Made by a program: the position numbers and the translations under genes. Shown here piece after piece: positions 41,638 through 52,800 of a stretch of DNA of 64,000 bases. The DNA comes from Malacoplasma penetrans HF-2 (lineage in GTDB: Bacteria > Bacillota_I > Bacilli_A > Mycoplasmatales > Mycoplasmoidaceae): contig NC_004432.1 of assembly GCF_000011225.1 (NCBI RefSeq), positions 1,178,001 to 1,242,000 of the forward strand. Direction: 5' to 3'. Below the pieces are notes generated by a model that saw nothing but the letters and a program-made list of their open reading frames with translations, did not search any database and was not told the DNA's origin. How positions within the stretch are numbered: position 1 is the first letter of the stretch; each line of letters opens with the position of its first letter.

Positions 41638-42195
41638 TTAGAAATTAGAAATATAATCTAAAAATTCTTGCATTTTTTCAGCTGTTGTTACATCTTCAAA
41701 ATAGTTGGATAATTTAACTCCCATTTTAAAGGATCACTCTTCTACTCTATCCAATTGCTCTCTACTGATTTGAGTTTTATCACTACAATTGTTTCTGAAT
41801 AACAAATTATTTCTTTTTAATTCATTAAAATCACTTTGAGATAAATTATTCATTTTTTTAAAATGGTTTAGTGTTTTATCTTCTTTATTTAGTAAACTAG
41901 CAAAATTAATATGTTGACAATTGTGACAATCATTACAAAGTAATAATAAATTAGTTAATATTTGATGTCTATTTTCATAATTAAATGTTCATTCTTCATG
42001 ACAATGTAAATACTTTAAAACTTTAGTATTTTTAGGATCAAATTGTCTATTACAAAATTCACATTTATATTTTTTGTATTTTCTAACATTATTTACAATT
42101 GTGTTTCAGTGTTCTTTTTTTAAAATATATCTTAAGTTATTATAATGTGCTCCAGCTGGTAAATAATCTAGTTGGAAAATTAAGGATTTACTCAT
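41638..42195 (-). CDS. HNH-endonuclease-like zinc protein, 185 aa
   Basis: Contains two zinc Cys pairs CEFC and CNDC flanking an HNH-like core: KYKCEFCNRQFDPKNTKVLKYLHCHEEWTFNYENRHQILTNLLLLCNDCHNCQHINFA. The HCHEEW plus the downstream CHNCQH fits the beta-beta-alpha-metal fold, though the full catalytic triad cannot be confirmed by eye. C-terminal 90 residues are helical. It starts 2 nt after the uvrA stop (ATG at 42195), so it is almost certainly translated from the uvrA mRNA. Three TGA Trp codons. A role in DNA repair or in self-defence is inference. Confidence 0.72.
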
Positions 42196-42197
42196 AG

Positions 42198-45056
42198 CTA
42201 TTTATCCTTATACATATTTTTCTCTAAGAATAGTCCAGTATAAGATACAGCTTTTTTCTCAATGATTTCTTCAGGTGTTCCATAAGCTACTAATTGTCCA
42301 CCATTAATTCCACCATCTGGTCCTAAATCAATTACATAGTCTGCACATTTTATTAAATCTAGATTATGCTCAACAACTATTACAGTGTCACCATTGTCCA
42401 CAATTCTATTTAATACAGTAATTAGCTTAGCAATGTCATGGATGTGTAATCCAGTTGTTGGTTCATCTAATACATAAATTGTTTTTCCAGTTGCTCTTTT
42501 TTGAAGATACTTAGCTAGTTTAATTCTTTGAGCTTCTCCTCCTGATAAATGGGTTGAAGAAGTTCCTAGTTTTAAATAATCTATTCCAACTTCAACCATT
42601 AAATCTAATTTTCTTTTAATTTCAGGAATTTCATAGAAGAAGTCTCTTGCTTCAACTACCGACATTTCAAGAACATCATAAATTGATTTGCCTTTATATA
42701 AAACTTGAAGTGTTTCTTGATTATATTTTTTACCATTACAACTTTCACACTTAACAAACACATCTGGTAAAAAGTGCATTTCAATTTTTATTAATCCATC
42801 ACCAGAACAGTTTTCACAACGTCCTCCTGAAACATTAAAAGAGAATCTTCCTTTTTGAAATCCTCTAGCTTTAGCTTCTTTTGTATTTGCAAATAGATCT
42901 CTAATATCATCAAAAACAGATACATAAGTTGCAGGATTACTTCTAGGTGTTCTACCAATTGGATCTTGAGAAACTTTAATAATTTTATCTACATTTTTAA
43001 GACCTTTAATATCTTTAAAAGGAGCAGGAACAATAAAAGGATTAGTTAATTTCTTTTCTATCCCTTTAATTAATGTTTCATTAATTAAAGTAGATTTACC
43101 ACTTCCTGAAACCCCAGTAACTGCAATTAGTTTATTTAATGGAAAACTCACAGTAACATTTTTTAAATTATTACCACTTGCACCAACTAATTCGATTGTC
43201 TTTCCATTACCATGTCTTCTTTTACTAGGAACTTCTATTTTTAGTTTTCCAGATAAATATTGAGCAGTAATAGATTTTTTATTTTCACTAACTTCTGAAA
43301 CTGTTCCAGCAGCAACTACTTCACCACCAAAGTCTCCAGCTTTAGGACCAATATCAATTAAATAATCTGATGCTCTAATAGTATCTTCATCATGTTCAAC
43401 AACTATTAAAGTATTTCCTAAATCTCTCATCTTCTTTAATGTTTCAATTAGTTTCTCATTATCTTTTTGGTGTAAACCAATTGATGGTTCATCCAATACA
43501 TATAAAACACCTGTTAAAGATGATCCAATTTGAGTAGCTAATCTAATTCTTTGAGATTCACCACCTGAAAGTGTAGAAGCACTTCTAGATAAAGTTAAAT
43601 AATTTAAACCAACATTTTCTAAAAAAGATAATCTATCTACAATTTCTTTTAAAGCAAGGTGGGCAATATTTCTATCAGTTTCATTTAGTTCTAATTCAAT
43701 AAAGAAATTAGTTAAATCATTAATATTTTTTTCAGTTAAATCAATTATATTTTTATTGTTAATTTTTACTGATAATGCTTCAATTGAAAGTTTTTGACCA
43801 TTACAACTTGGACAGCTTAAGTTAGACATGAATTTTTCATAATATTCTCTAGCACGTTCAGACTGTGTTTCACTAAATCTTCTCATGATTAGATTAACTA
43901 AACCATTGTTATATAAAAAACTTGAACTTGAATATATTGATTGTTCATTAACATCTATTTTTAATTCACCAATATCTTCATCACCATAGAAAATAATATT
44001 TTTTTCTTTTTTACTTAATTCTTTAAATGGGACGTCAAGATTGATGTCATGTTCTTTTCAAACACTCATCTCTCTTTTTAAATCCATTGTTGGTGTCATC
44101 ATTACACTTCTAAAATATGCAATTGCACCTTCTTTAATTGAAAGAGATGGATCTGGAACTATTTTTGCAGTATCAGGTAAAAAGTTAAAACCTATCCCAT
44201 TACAACTTTTACAAGCACCAACTGGAGAGTTAAAAGAGAAAAATCTAGGTTCTAATTCCGGGATTGAAAAGCCACATTCATTACATGCATGGTTTTGAGA
44301 AAAGAATAATTCTTTATCATCAACTAAAACAATAACTTTACCATTTGCTTCTTTAACAGACTTTTCAATAGCATCATAAATTCTACTTCTAGTAACTGTA
44401 TCATTATTCAAAATAATTCTGTCTATTAAGATATCGATGTTATGTTTTTTAGTTTTTTCTAATTCAATTTCATCATCTAAAGAATAAATATTTCCATCAA
44501 TTCTAAGTCTTAGATAACCTTGTCTTTTTAACTCTTCTATTTTATTTTTAAAAGTTCCTTTTTCTTGACTAATAATAGGAGATAAGATTTGAATTTTTGA
44601 TTCTTCTTTATTTTCATAAACTGTATCTATCATTTGTTTGATAGACAAAGTAGATATTAGACCATGTCCATTAGGACAATAAGGTTTACCAATTCTTGAA
44701 AATAATAATCTTAAATAATCATAAATTTCAGTAACTGTACCTACTGTTGATCTAGGGTTATGAGAAGTTGTTTTTTGATCAATTGAAATTGCAGGAGATA
44801 AACCTTCAATTGAATCAACATCAGGCTTTTCATTCCCTCCTAAAAATTGTCTAGCATAAGAAGATAGTGATTCTAAGTATCTTCTTTGACCTTCAGCATA
44901 AATAGTATCAAAAGCTAAAGATGATTTACCACTTCCACTTAATCCAGTCATTACAACAAATTTGTTTTTAGGAATATCTATATCAACATTTTTTAAATTA
45001 TTCTCTCTTGCACCTTTTACAACAATAAAATCTCTAGTATTAACTTTGTTATTCAT
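42198..45056 (-). CDS. uvrA: UvrABC system protein A
   Basis: 952 aa damage-recognition ATPase of nucleotide excision repair. Two ABC modules: first Walker [16 protein letters not shown] near 35, second [15 protein letters not shown] near 640, both signatures [16 protein letters not shown] and [16 protein letters not shown], and two zinc fingers [18 protein letters not shown]...CKSC and [18 protein letters not shown]...CESC. TGA near 43887-44057 reads as Trp, otherwise the gene would appear broken. Start at 45056 ([24 protein letters not shown]). Confidence 0.97.
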
Positions 45057-45113
45057 ACAATTACTCCTTATTTAGATTAAAACAAGAAACTATATAATTT
45101 TATATTAATAAAA

Positions 45114-47057
45114 TTACTTAATATGATTTTCATTAAGAAAAAATATTGAAGATGATTTTAAAGGCTTACTTTTTTTATTTGCTAAAAAGAAAAAACCTCA
45201 ATTTTCACCTTTTTGTTGCACCCATAAATAATCATTATTGAAAAAACTGATAATCCAATAAAAATTATCTTTGTCATATCTACATTTTTTCAAAACTCAC
45301 ATATTATTTTTATTTGGATATTTTGATAAATTAACTTTCTGTCATTCTAACCATCTATATGGTTTCCCATCTTTTGCATTATTCTTCATTGCAAAAATAT
45401 CAGTATTAAGTTTATAGTGGTTATTGTAATCAACCATTAAAATACTTAAAGTATTTAAACAATATAATAAGTTAGATAAATCACTTTTGTTTTCATTTGA
45501 TCTTGCTTGTTCTATTTTGACATCATTTTTTTCGTCATTATATGTAAGAAAAATATTAGGTTTAAAATATTGATATTTTCACATTCATGATAAATTAATG
45601 TTAATTAATTCTGGAACATGTACATTCATTCCATAAATAAAGTTTTGTGTATTTTTAGAATACTTAGATAAGTTAAGGTTAATTAAATCATATGCAAAAC
45701 TATATTTCTTTTTAGGGTTTAAGAAAACAAAAGAATTATTATTATGCTTAATTGCTAATTCCAAATGCTGGAATATTTTATTACTTGGTTTTAAATAGAA
45801 GTGACTTGAATGAGCGTGCTCCAAGTGAAAATTTTGATTAGGGTTATTCTCACAAGCTGGCAACATATCAAATTCAGCAATATCTTTAGATTTATCATAA
45901 TTTGTTAGTGTGATTGCAAAAGGCACAGATTCTTTATTGAAGTCAAAAATAAATCTACCTGATTTATCAAAATAAATTTTATTAATATCTTCTTTATTTT
46001 TTGTTTTTGAAACAAAAAATATTCTTCCCCTTTTTTTAGTAGTACTTGCATTTAAGTAAACACTTTTATCTTGGAATTTTTCATAAGTAAATAATAGTTC
46101 AAAGGGTTTTGGTTGTTTATAACCATAGTTTAAACATCTTTGTTCTTCCATAAACACATCATAAAAAAGTGAACTTAATTCTTCTTTGTAAAAGTTAACT
46201 TTAATAATCTTTTTTTTATTGTTTTTATCAAACAAAGTAATTTGTTTAACAATTGGTTTATCTTTTCTGTGTTTAATAATATTGTTACTATCAAATGATT
46301 TATTTTGAACATTCATTCATGAAGATATTTTGTCATTGTGTTCAAAATAATAAGCTTCATTTTTAAATTCAATTTTTTTTGAAGCTAAATATTCAGGATA
46401 TATAAAAGCCCTTAAATTTGCTTGAGTATTCAAATCTAAATAATTAGGATTTCTAAAGATAGTATCTTCAATTTCCGGGATTATTGTAAAGTCATTTTTA
46501 TTTTTAGTATTTGAATTCTTTTTAAAATTTAATTTAATATGCGAAGCAGAAAACACTTGGTTACTACTAATTTTTTTAGTTGTGAACCATTCAAATTTAT
46601 TAGTAAATTTTTGACCATAATCACTAAATGCAAAAATTAACTTATTTGTTTCATTTTTGTTATTTGATATAACTTGGTTTTCAATAAGTGCAGAAGGATA
46701 TGTACATCTAGTTATATGTTTACTGAAAAAATTTTCATCACATCTAATCAAATACAAATATAGATCTTTTATATTTCCATTGATTGCATATAAATTTTTT
46801 CTAAAATTAATTATTGCTTCATTTACTGTTTCAAAAGCATTAATGAAACAATCTTCTTTTTCAGTACTAGTACAAGAATAAATATTAAAAAAATAGTCAA
46901 AAAAACTAAACTCATTTTGACTATTAATTGAAAATCCTTTTTGAAAAACTTCTTCAGGGCTTTTGTAATCAACTCTATATAAAAATTTTGGTGGTTTATT
47001 TTCTAATAATGAATAATATTCAGGTAATCAAGATGATTTAATATCATTGTTAATCAT
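45114..47057 (-). CDS. CARDS-like / pertussis-toxin-S1-like ADP-ribosyltransferase
   Basis: 647 aa. N-terminal ADP-ribosyltransferase domain: catalytic Arg in FLYRVDYKSPEEVFQKGF at about 28, which matches the YRVDxRSPEExFxxGF start of the M. pneumoniae CARDS toxin; an STS-like element SCTSTE near 62-66; and the catalytic Glu in KFEWFTTKKISSNQV near 156, matching REWFTDGPI. The text NPNYLDLNTQANLRA near 220 also corresponds to CARDS. The C-terminal 370 residues are beta-rich with many Trp, fitting the lectin-like trefoil part of CARDS. No signal peptide, as in CARDS. Ends 57 nt before uvrA; starts 19 nt after the flavodoxin stop. M. penetrans has a known homologue; this is either it or a relative. 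Confidence 0.88.
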
Positions 47058-47076
47058 AGTAATTTAATTAAAACAT

Positions 47077-47574
47077 TTATTCAAAATGTTTTCTAATATC
47101 ATTAACTCATTTTTTAATTCTAGATTCAGTTAAATCCTCATAATTATCATCATCTAATGCCAAACCTAAAAACATACCATTTTCAACAGATTCAGATTTT
47201 GTATATTTATAGTCTTTATCTGAAACATAACCAACAATATTAGCATTCTTTGATTTTAAAATTTTATGTATTTTAGAAATAGAGTCACAGTATGTAAATG
47301 CATAAACCTCACTATCTCCCATACCAAAAATTGCTACAGTCTTGTTTTCTACTTTTAAATTTTCAAAATCAAATTCATCTCAATCATCCTGTAAATCACC
47401 AAGACCTCAAGTAGATGATCCAAAAATAATTTTGTCATATTGATTTAATTGTTCTGCTTTTGTTTCAGCAACATTCAAAATATCTATATTAGGTAAGTTA
47501 AATTCTTGAGCAATACTATTAGCAGCTCTTTCAGTGTTCCCTAAAGTTGATCCATATATAATAGCTATTTTCAT
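47077..47574 (-). CDS. Flavodoxin
   Basis: 165 aa FMN electron carrier. FMN-phosphate loop YGSTLGNTERAA at 8-19, the 50s/60s loop GSSTWGLGDLQDDWDEF near 57-72, and the 90s loop IFGMGDSEVYAFTYCDS near 92. The C-terminus TESRIKKWVNDIRKHFE is typical. ATG at 47574. It leads the toxin gene with a 19-nt gap, suggesting one transcript. Confidence 0.93.
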
Positions 47575-47741
47575 AACAAATAAATTATAAAAATATATTT
47601 AATAAAAAAACCATTTTTTTAAATTAACTTATTAATTTATTAAGAAATAATTAAATTATTCAAAGGCTATCAATAACTGCTTTATTTAAAATATAGATCT
47701 TTAATTGATACAAATTAATTAATCAATATTAATAAAATTAA

Positions 47742-47769
47742 AAACTCTTCTATATAAATAGAAGAGTTT
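47742..47769 (-). terminator. Terminator after the 121-aa membrane protein
   Basis: AAACTCTTCTAT / ATAGAAGAGTTT arms with a 4-nt loop, followed by AATTTTATT on the minus strand. Confidence 0.7.
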
Positions 47770-47786
47770 AAAATGTTTTGATATTT

Positions 47787-48152
47787 TTATAATCTTAAGC
47801 AAATAAATAAGATTCCTAAAATTATACCAACTGCTAACAAAATTGAAACTGTAACATTAGCATAAAATATTTTATTGCTTTTAATCTTAACAAAATACAT
47901 TGTAGCTAAACATCCAGCATATATGGTTAATAACCCTGCACTCATAAATACCATAACAACACCAACATCACTTATTGTTGATAACCCTGGTATACTTGAG
48001 ATTCTTTTAGTACTATCTGGTTCTACAGCTAGATTAGCATGAAAACCTTCAATTGCAGTTGAACCAAAAAACAAGATTGTTATTATCATTCAAATAATAA
48101 AAGATAAAGCTGCTAAACCTACTTCTACTCCAAAAATAATTTTTCTTTTCAC
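47787..48152 (-). CDS. Hypothetical membrane protein, 121 aa
   Basis: Not recognised. I extend the start to a GTG at 48152 with AAGG nine nt upstream, which adds a first TM segment (MKRKIIFGVEVGLAALSFIIW with a TGA Trp). Three further hydrophobic segments follow (VVMVFMSAGLLTIYAGCLATMYFV and ANVTVSILLAVGIILGILFICL), giving roughly four TM helices with an outside loop around FHANLAVEPDSTKRISSIPGLST. No function can be given. Confidence 0.6.
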
Positions 48153-48312
48153 AATTAATTACCTTAAATATAAGATTATATGTATTCAATTAATAGAGTG
48201 CTATTAAAACATACAACTATATTAATTTTAATAAAATTTTGTATTATTTCAAATATGCTAATTAATTGAAGTAAGATATTTTTTTAAAAAGATATTAGTT
48301 TTATAAAAATAA

Positions 48313-48344
48313 AAAAATGTAAGTTTAATTTAACTTACATTTTT
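48313..48344 (-). terminator. Terminator after infC-rpmI-rplT
   Basis: AAAAATGTAAGTT / AACTTACATTTTT arms, 7 nt beyond the rplT stop. Confidence 0.8.
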
Positions 48345-48350
48345 ATGTAA

Positions 48351-48698
48351 TTACTTCAACATTACTGAGTGAACAAATTTTTTGAATTCTTCAGGGTTTT
48401 GGATTGCTAATTCAGATAGCATCTTACGGTTGATAGCAATTTCTTTTTGTTTTAGCTTGTGCATAAATGCAGAATATGTATAGTTTTCTTTTCTGATTGC
48501 TGCATTAATTCTAGCTATTCATAATTTTCTAAAATCTCTTTTTTTGTTTTTACGGTCACGATAAGCATATTTAGAAGCTTGCATTACAGTTTGCTTAGCA
48601 TTTCTATAAGAGGTACTATTTATCCCTCAAGCTCCTTCTGCTTTTTTTAATCAAGATTTTCTTCTTCTTCTAGTAGTAGGTCCAGTTTTTACTCTCAT
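48351..48698 (-). CDS. rplT: 50S ribosomal protein L20
   Basis: 115 aa, the usual length. [25 protein letters not shown] then [29 protein letters not shown] identify L20, an early-assembly protein binding 23S rRNA. TGA encodes two of the conserved Trp. Last gene of the infC-rpmI-rplT operon; L20 usually represses the operon at the leader. Confidence 0.97.
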
Positions 48699-48721
48699 GC
48701 TCTATTCCTCCAAATCCTTAA

Positions 48722-48919
48722 TTAATTATTGATTAAGTGTTTGTATCTTTGAGAATCAACACTTAATACTATACTGTCTTTTCTAGAGTGTCTTTTTTGT
48801 TTAGTTGTTTTGTTGTGAGCTAAATGTGATCTATAAGCTTGTTTTCTTTTTAACTTACCAGATCCTGTAACTATAACTCTTTTAGACACAGATTTTTTTG
48901 TTTTATGTTTAGTTTTCAT
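48722..48919 (-). CDS. rpmI: 50S ribosomal protein L35
   Basis: 65 aa. MKTKHKTKKSVSKRVIVTGSGKLKRKQAYRSHLAHNKTTKQKRHSR is the L35 pattern. 20 nt from infC and 23 nt from rplT. Confidence 0.96.
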   Translation of the reverse strand: MKTKHKTKKSVSKRVIVTGSGKLKRKQAYRSHLAHNKTTKQKRHSRKDSIVLSVDSQRYKHLINN

Positions 48920-48939
48920 AGTAAATATATACTCCTATA

Positions 48940-49452
48940 TTATTTTTTAGAAGAAATTAAAAATGATTCATATTGAACATTACTAACTTTTTTTAGTGGT
49001 TGTTGAACAGTAGCAACATCTCCAACCATTTCAATAAACTTATTATAAAGTTCATAAACTAGATCAACCTTAGTAGCTATTCTTCCATAAGTTAATACAA
49101 CAAAACGGATTCTATAACCACTTTCTAATCATTCTTTAGCATTTTTAACTCTTACTTGAAGATCATGCATTCCAATAGCTGGTTTAACTTTAATTTCTTT
49201 ATTTTTTACTTTAACTTGGTTCTTTTTGTTTTCTTTGTTCTTCTTTTTACTTTCATAAACAAATTTACCATAGTCAATTATTTTAGCAATTGGTTTATCA
49301 CCTGATGAAAAAAGAACTAAATCCATTCCTTTGCTTTTAGCTAAATCCAAAGCTTCTTGCTTTGACATTTCACCAAGCTTATTACCTTCATCATCAATGA
49401 TCAATAATCTATTTTCTCTTATTTGCTCATTTAAAACAAATTTATTTTTCAT
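48940..49452 (-). CDS. infC: Translation initiation factor IF-3
   Basis: 170 aa. N-terminal domain VLNEQIRENRLLIIDDEGNKLGEMSKQEALDLAKSKGMDLVLFS, linker KFVYESKKKNKENKKNQ, C-terminal domain IKVKPAIGMHDLQVRVKNAKEWLESGYRIRFVVL. A TGA Trp lies in KEWLESG. The start is an ordinary ATG with AAGGA upstream, not the AUU start used in E. coli. Confidence 0.97.
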
Positions 49453-49476
49453 ATTTTTCCTTATTTTTGTATAAAG

Positions 49477-49660
49477 AAAAACACACTTTCAAATTTATAT
49501 ACAACATATAAATATAAAGAGTGTGTTTCATTAAATAGCACAAATTAATTTAGTTAGTTACTAAATTAATTCAAAGATAATTTAAAGCTATTAACCCATT
49601 TCTATTTTATTTTTAAAGATTGAAGAAATCAGGTGAGTAATAAAACTACTTTCTCTATAC
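49477..49660 (-). promoter_or_regulatory. Leader of infC-rpmI-rplT with attenuator hairpin (L20-leader-like)
   Basis: Between polC and infC lies about 390 nt. On the minus strand a TATAGA-like -10 near 49658-49663 could start a leader of about 200 nt. Its last part folds as a long hairpin (AAACACACTCT at 49518-49528 pairing with AAGTGTGTTTTT at 49477-49488, with an extra AT-rich inner stem) followed by a T-rich run, right before the infC ribosome binding site. This is the arrangement of the L20 leader used for autoregulation in low-GC Gram-positives. Family assignment is inference. Confidence 0.5.
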
Positions 49661-49790
49661 AAAATATATTCTACCAAATTTTTTAAATAAATAATAAAAT
49701 ATAAAAAAATATCTAAATATCATTATTTAATAATTTTAAAAATATAATTAAAGATTTTTAACAACCTTATTCCATTTATACCAAGAAGCA

Positions 49791-49816
49791 AAAAATGAAC
49801 TGTAATAGTTCATTTT
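49791..49816 (-). terminator. Terminator after polC
   Basis: AAAAATGAACT / AGTTCATTTT arms, loop GTAAT, 23 nt beyond the polC stop. Confidence 0.75.
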
Positions 49817-49839
49817 AAATGCATAAATAAAATTAATGA

Positions 49840-52800
49840 TTAGAAGTTAAATAAAGAAATTTGGTCATCTTCATTTAGTGAACTTGTTATTCCTAGTTCT
49901 TCCATAATTTTCATATGAGTTGTAGTGACTTTAGTTCTTTTCTTAAAGTCTTCTTTAGAACTAAACATTTTCTCTTCTCTAGCTTTTACAATTGATGTAG
50001 CAACAGAGTCACCCAATCCATCAATTGCTGAAAATGGTGGAATTAAATAATCACCTTCTACTAAAAAATCTGTAGCAAGAGATTTTTTAAGATCTATGTT
50101 TGCAAATTTATAACCTCTACCAAGTAATTCTAAAGCTAATTCATAAATAGGGATTAAATCCAATTCTTTATTTTTAACCAAAGCTTTTGTTTTAGGGTTA
50201 GCCATCTTTTCTTTTATTTCATTAATCTTGTTAGTGATTTCTGATTCTCCATTTAAAATGGATTTGATATCAAAAACTTTAATTCTTATAGAAAAATATG
50301 ATGCATAAAAATGCAATGGATAATAAATCTTAAATCATGCTATTTTTCAAGCCATAATCACATATGCAGTAGCATGTGCTTTGGGAAATAAATAAGAAAT
50401 TTTATTACATGATTCTATATATCAAGTTGGGATATTATTATCATTTAATACCTTTTGATATTCTTCATTTAAACCTTTACCTTTTCTAACATCTTCCATG
50501 ATTTTAAAAGCAATAATAGGAGTTATTCCTTTATCAATTAAATAAACCATAATGTCATCTCTACAAGAAATAACATCTGAAATAGTTAATCCTTTTTCTT
50601 CAATTAAATATTTTGCATTGTCATTTCACACATTAGTACCATGAGACAATCCTGATATTCTAATAAGATCAGAGAATTTTTGAGGCTTAGTAACTAGTAA
50701 CATTTCTTTTACAAAGTTTGTTCCAAATTCAGGAATTCCACTAGATCCTGTTTTTAAAATTTTATTAATCATTGGATTTTTAATTTTTAAACTATCTGTA
50801 CTATTAAATAGATCCATTACATCATTATCAAAATTAGGAATAGTATCAGCATTTACATTAGTCTGCTCAGTAAGCATTTTTAATATAGTGGGATTATCAT
50901 GACCCAGTATGTCAAATTTCAATAAAGAATCGTGTAAAGATTCAAATGCTAAGTGTGTTGTAAATCAATCTTGAGTTTTATCGTCTGCTGGATAATTAAA
51001 AGGTGTGAAATCATAAACATCTTTACCATGAGGAACAACAACTATTCCACCAGGGTGTTGACCTGTAGTTCTTTTTACATTTTCACATTTTTTAGCAATT
51101 CTTGTAATTTCAGCATTTCTAGCATTCATTTTTTTGCTTTCTTCAAAATATGATTTTACATATCCATAAGCAGTTTTTTCTGCAGTTGTACTAATTGTTC
51201 CTGCTCTAAAAACTCTTTCTTCACCAAACATGTTTTTAATGAAGTCATGAGCTTTTCCTTGATATACTGCTGAAAAATTTAAATCAATATCTGGAATTTT
51301 ATCACCTTTGAATCCCATGAATGTTTCAAAAGGAATATTATGACCATCACCTTTTAATTTACTTTTACATTTAGGGCAATTTGATTCTGGTAAATCAAAC
51401 CCACTATCTACATTTTTTTCAAAATTAAAATACTTACAATTAGTACAAATATAATGTGGCTCTAATGGGTTTACTTCAGTTATATCAACCAATCATGCAG
51501 CAACAGAAGAACCAACTGAACCCCTTGAACCAACAACATATCCATCATCTACTGATTGCTTAACTAATAAATGTGAGAATCAATAAATCATTGCATAACC
51601 ATTATCAATTACAGAACTTATTTCTCTATCAATTCTGGCTTTTACATCATTATTCATTGCATCACCAAAAATAGAATAAGATTTTTGATAAATTAATTGT
51701 TTTAATTTATCACTTGCGCCTTCAATATGGGGAGAATGCAATGTTTCTTTAATTGGCTTAATGTTTGCATCTATTAAACTTGCAATGTAATTACTATTTG
51801 TAACTACAATATCATTTACTAAAACTGGATCATTTAAAAATGAAAATTCATCTTTTAGTTCATCAGTTGTTCTAAAGTAATATTTAGGCAACACTGTATT
51901 TAATTCATTATATTTAAATAATCTATTTCTTTTACCACCCAACACTTTTGCATTTACATATACTCTAAAATATACTTCATCACTCTCATTTAAATAATAT
52001 GTGTCAGATGTAGCAACAACCTTTTTATTATATTTATTAGCTATTTTAATAATTCTTTTAATAGCATCTTCTATTCATCCTCTTTTATAAATTTCTCTAT
52101 GGATATCATGTAAAAAACACTCTGGGGATCCAATTGTTATGAAATCATATTTATCTTTAATGATATCTTCTAAAACTTGTTGAGTGTTACTCATTGCAGC
52201 TTCAAATATTTCACCTTCAGTTGCAGAATTTGAAACTATAAAAGAATTGTTAAATTCATTAAAGTTTTCTCAATAAACTTTAGGACCTCCATCAAAATTA
52301 CTAGTTAATGATGTTGATATTAACTTATAAAGATTCCTAATTTCACCTTCATTCTTACAATAAACTGTAATTAATGAACCTCTATTTCTTTCTCTTAAGA
52401 AATCATTTTGTAGATTAGAATTAATTTCATTTAGAGTTTTGATGTCTTGTAATTTTTGGTTTTCTAACATTCTTTTTCAAATGTTTAACAAGTACTCAGC
52501 ATCCTTATCTGCTCTATGGGCTTGAGTTTCATCATAATCTATTTTATATTTTCTAGCTATTACTCCAAGTGAGTGACCATGAATTTGTTCATTTATTGCA
52601 CGTGAAATTTGAAGTGTATCAATTAATGGATTTTTAATAATATCCATCTTATTTTCTTCTAATTTACAGTTAAGAAAAGGTAAGTCAAATTTAATCCCAT
52701 TATGTGCTATTAAAACACTATCACCTATAAAATCTTTAATCTTTACTAATGCCTCTTTGATTTTTAAAGCATCTTTTACATCTTCATTAGAAATCTTAGT

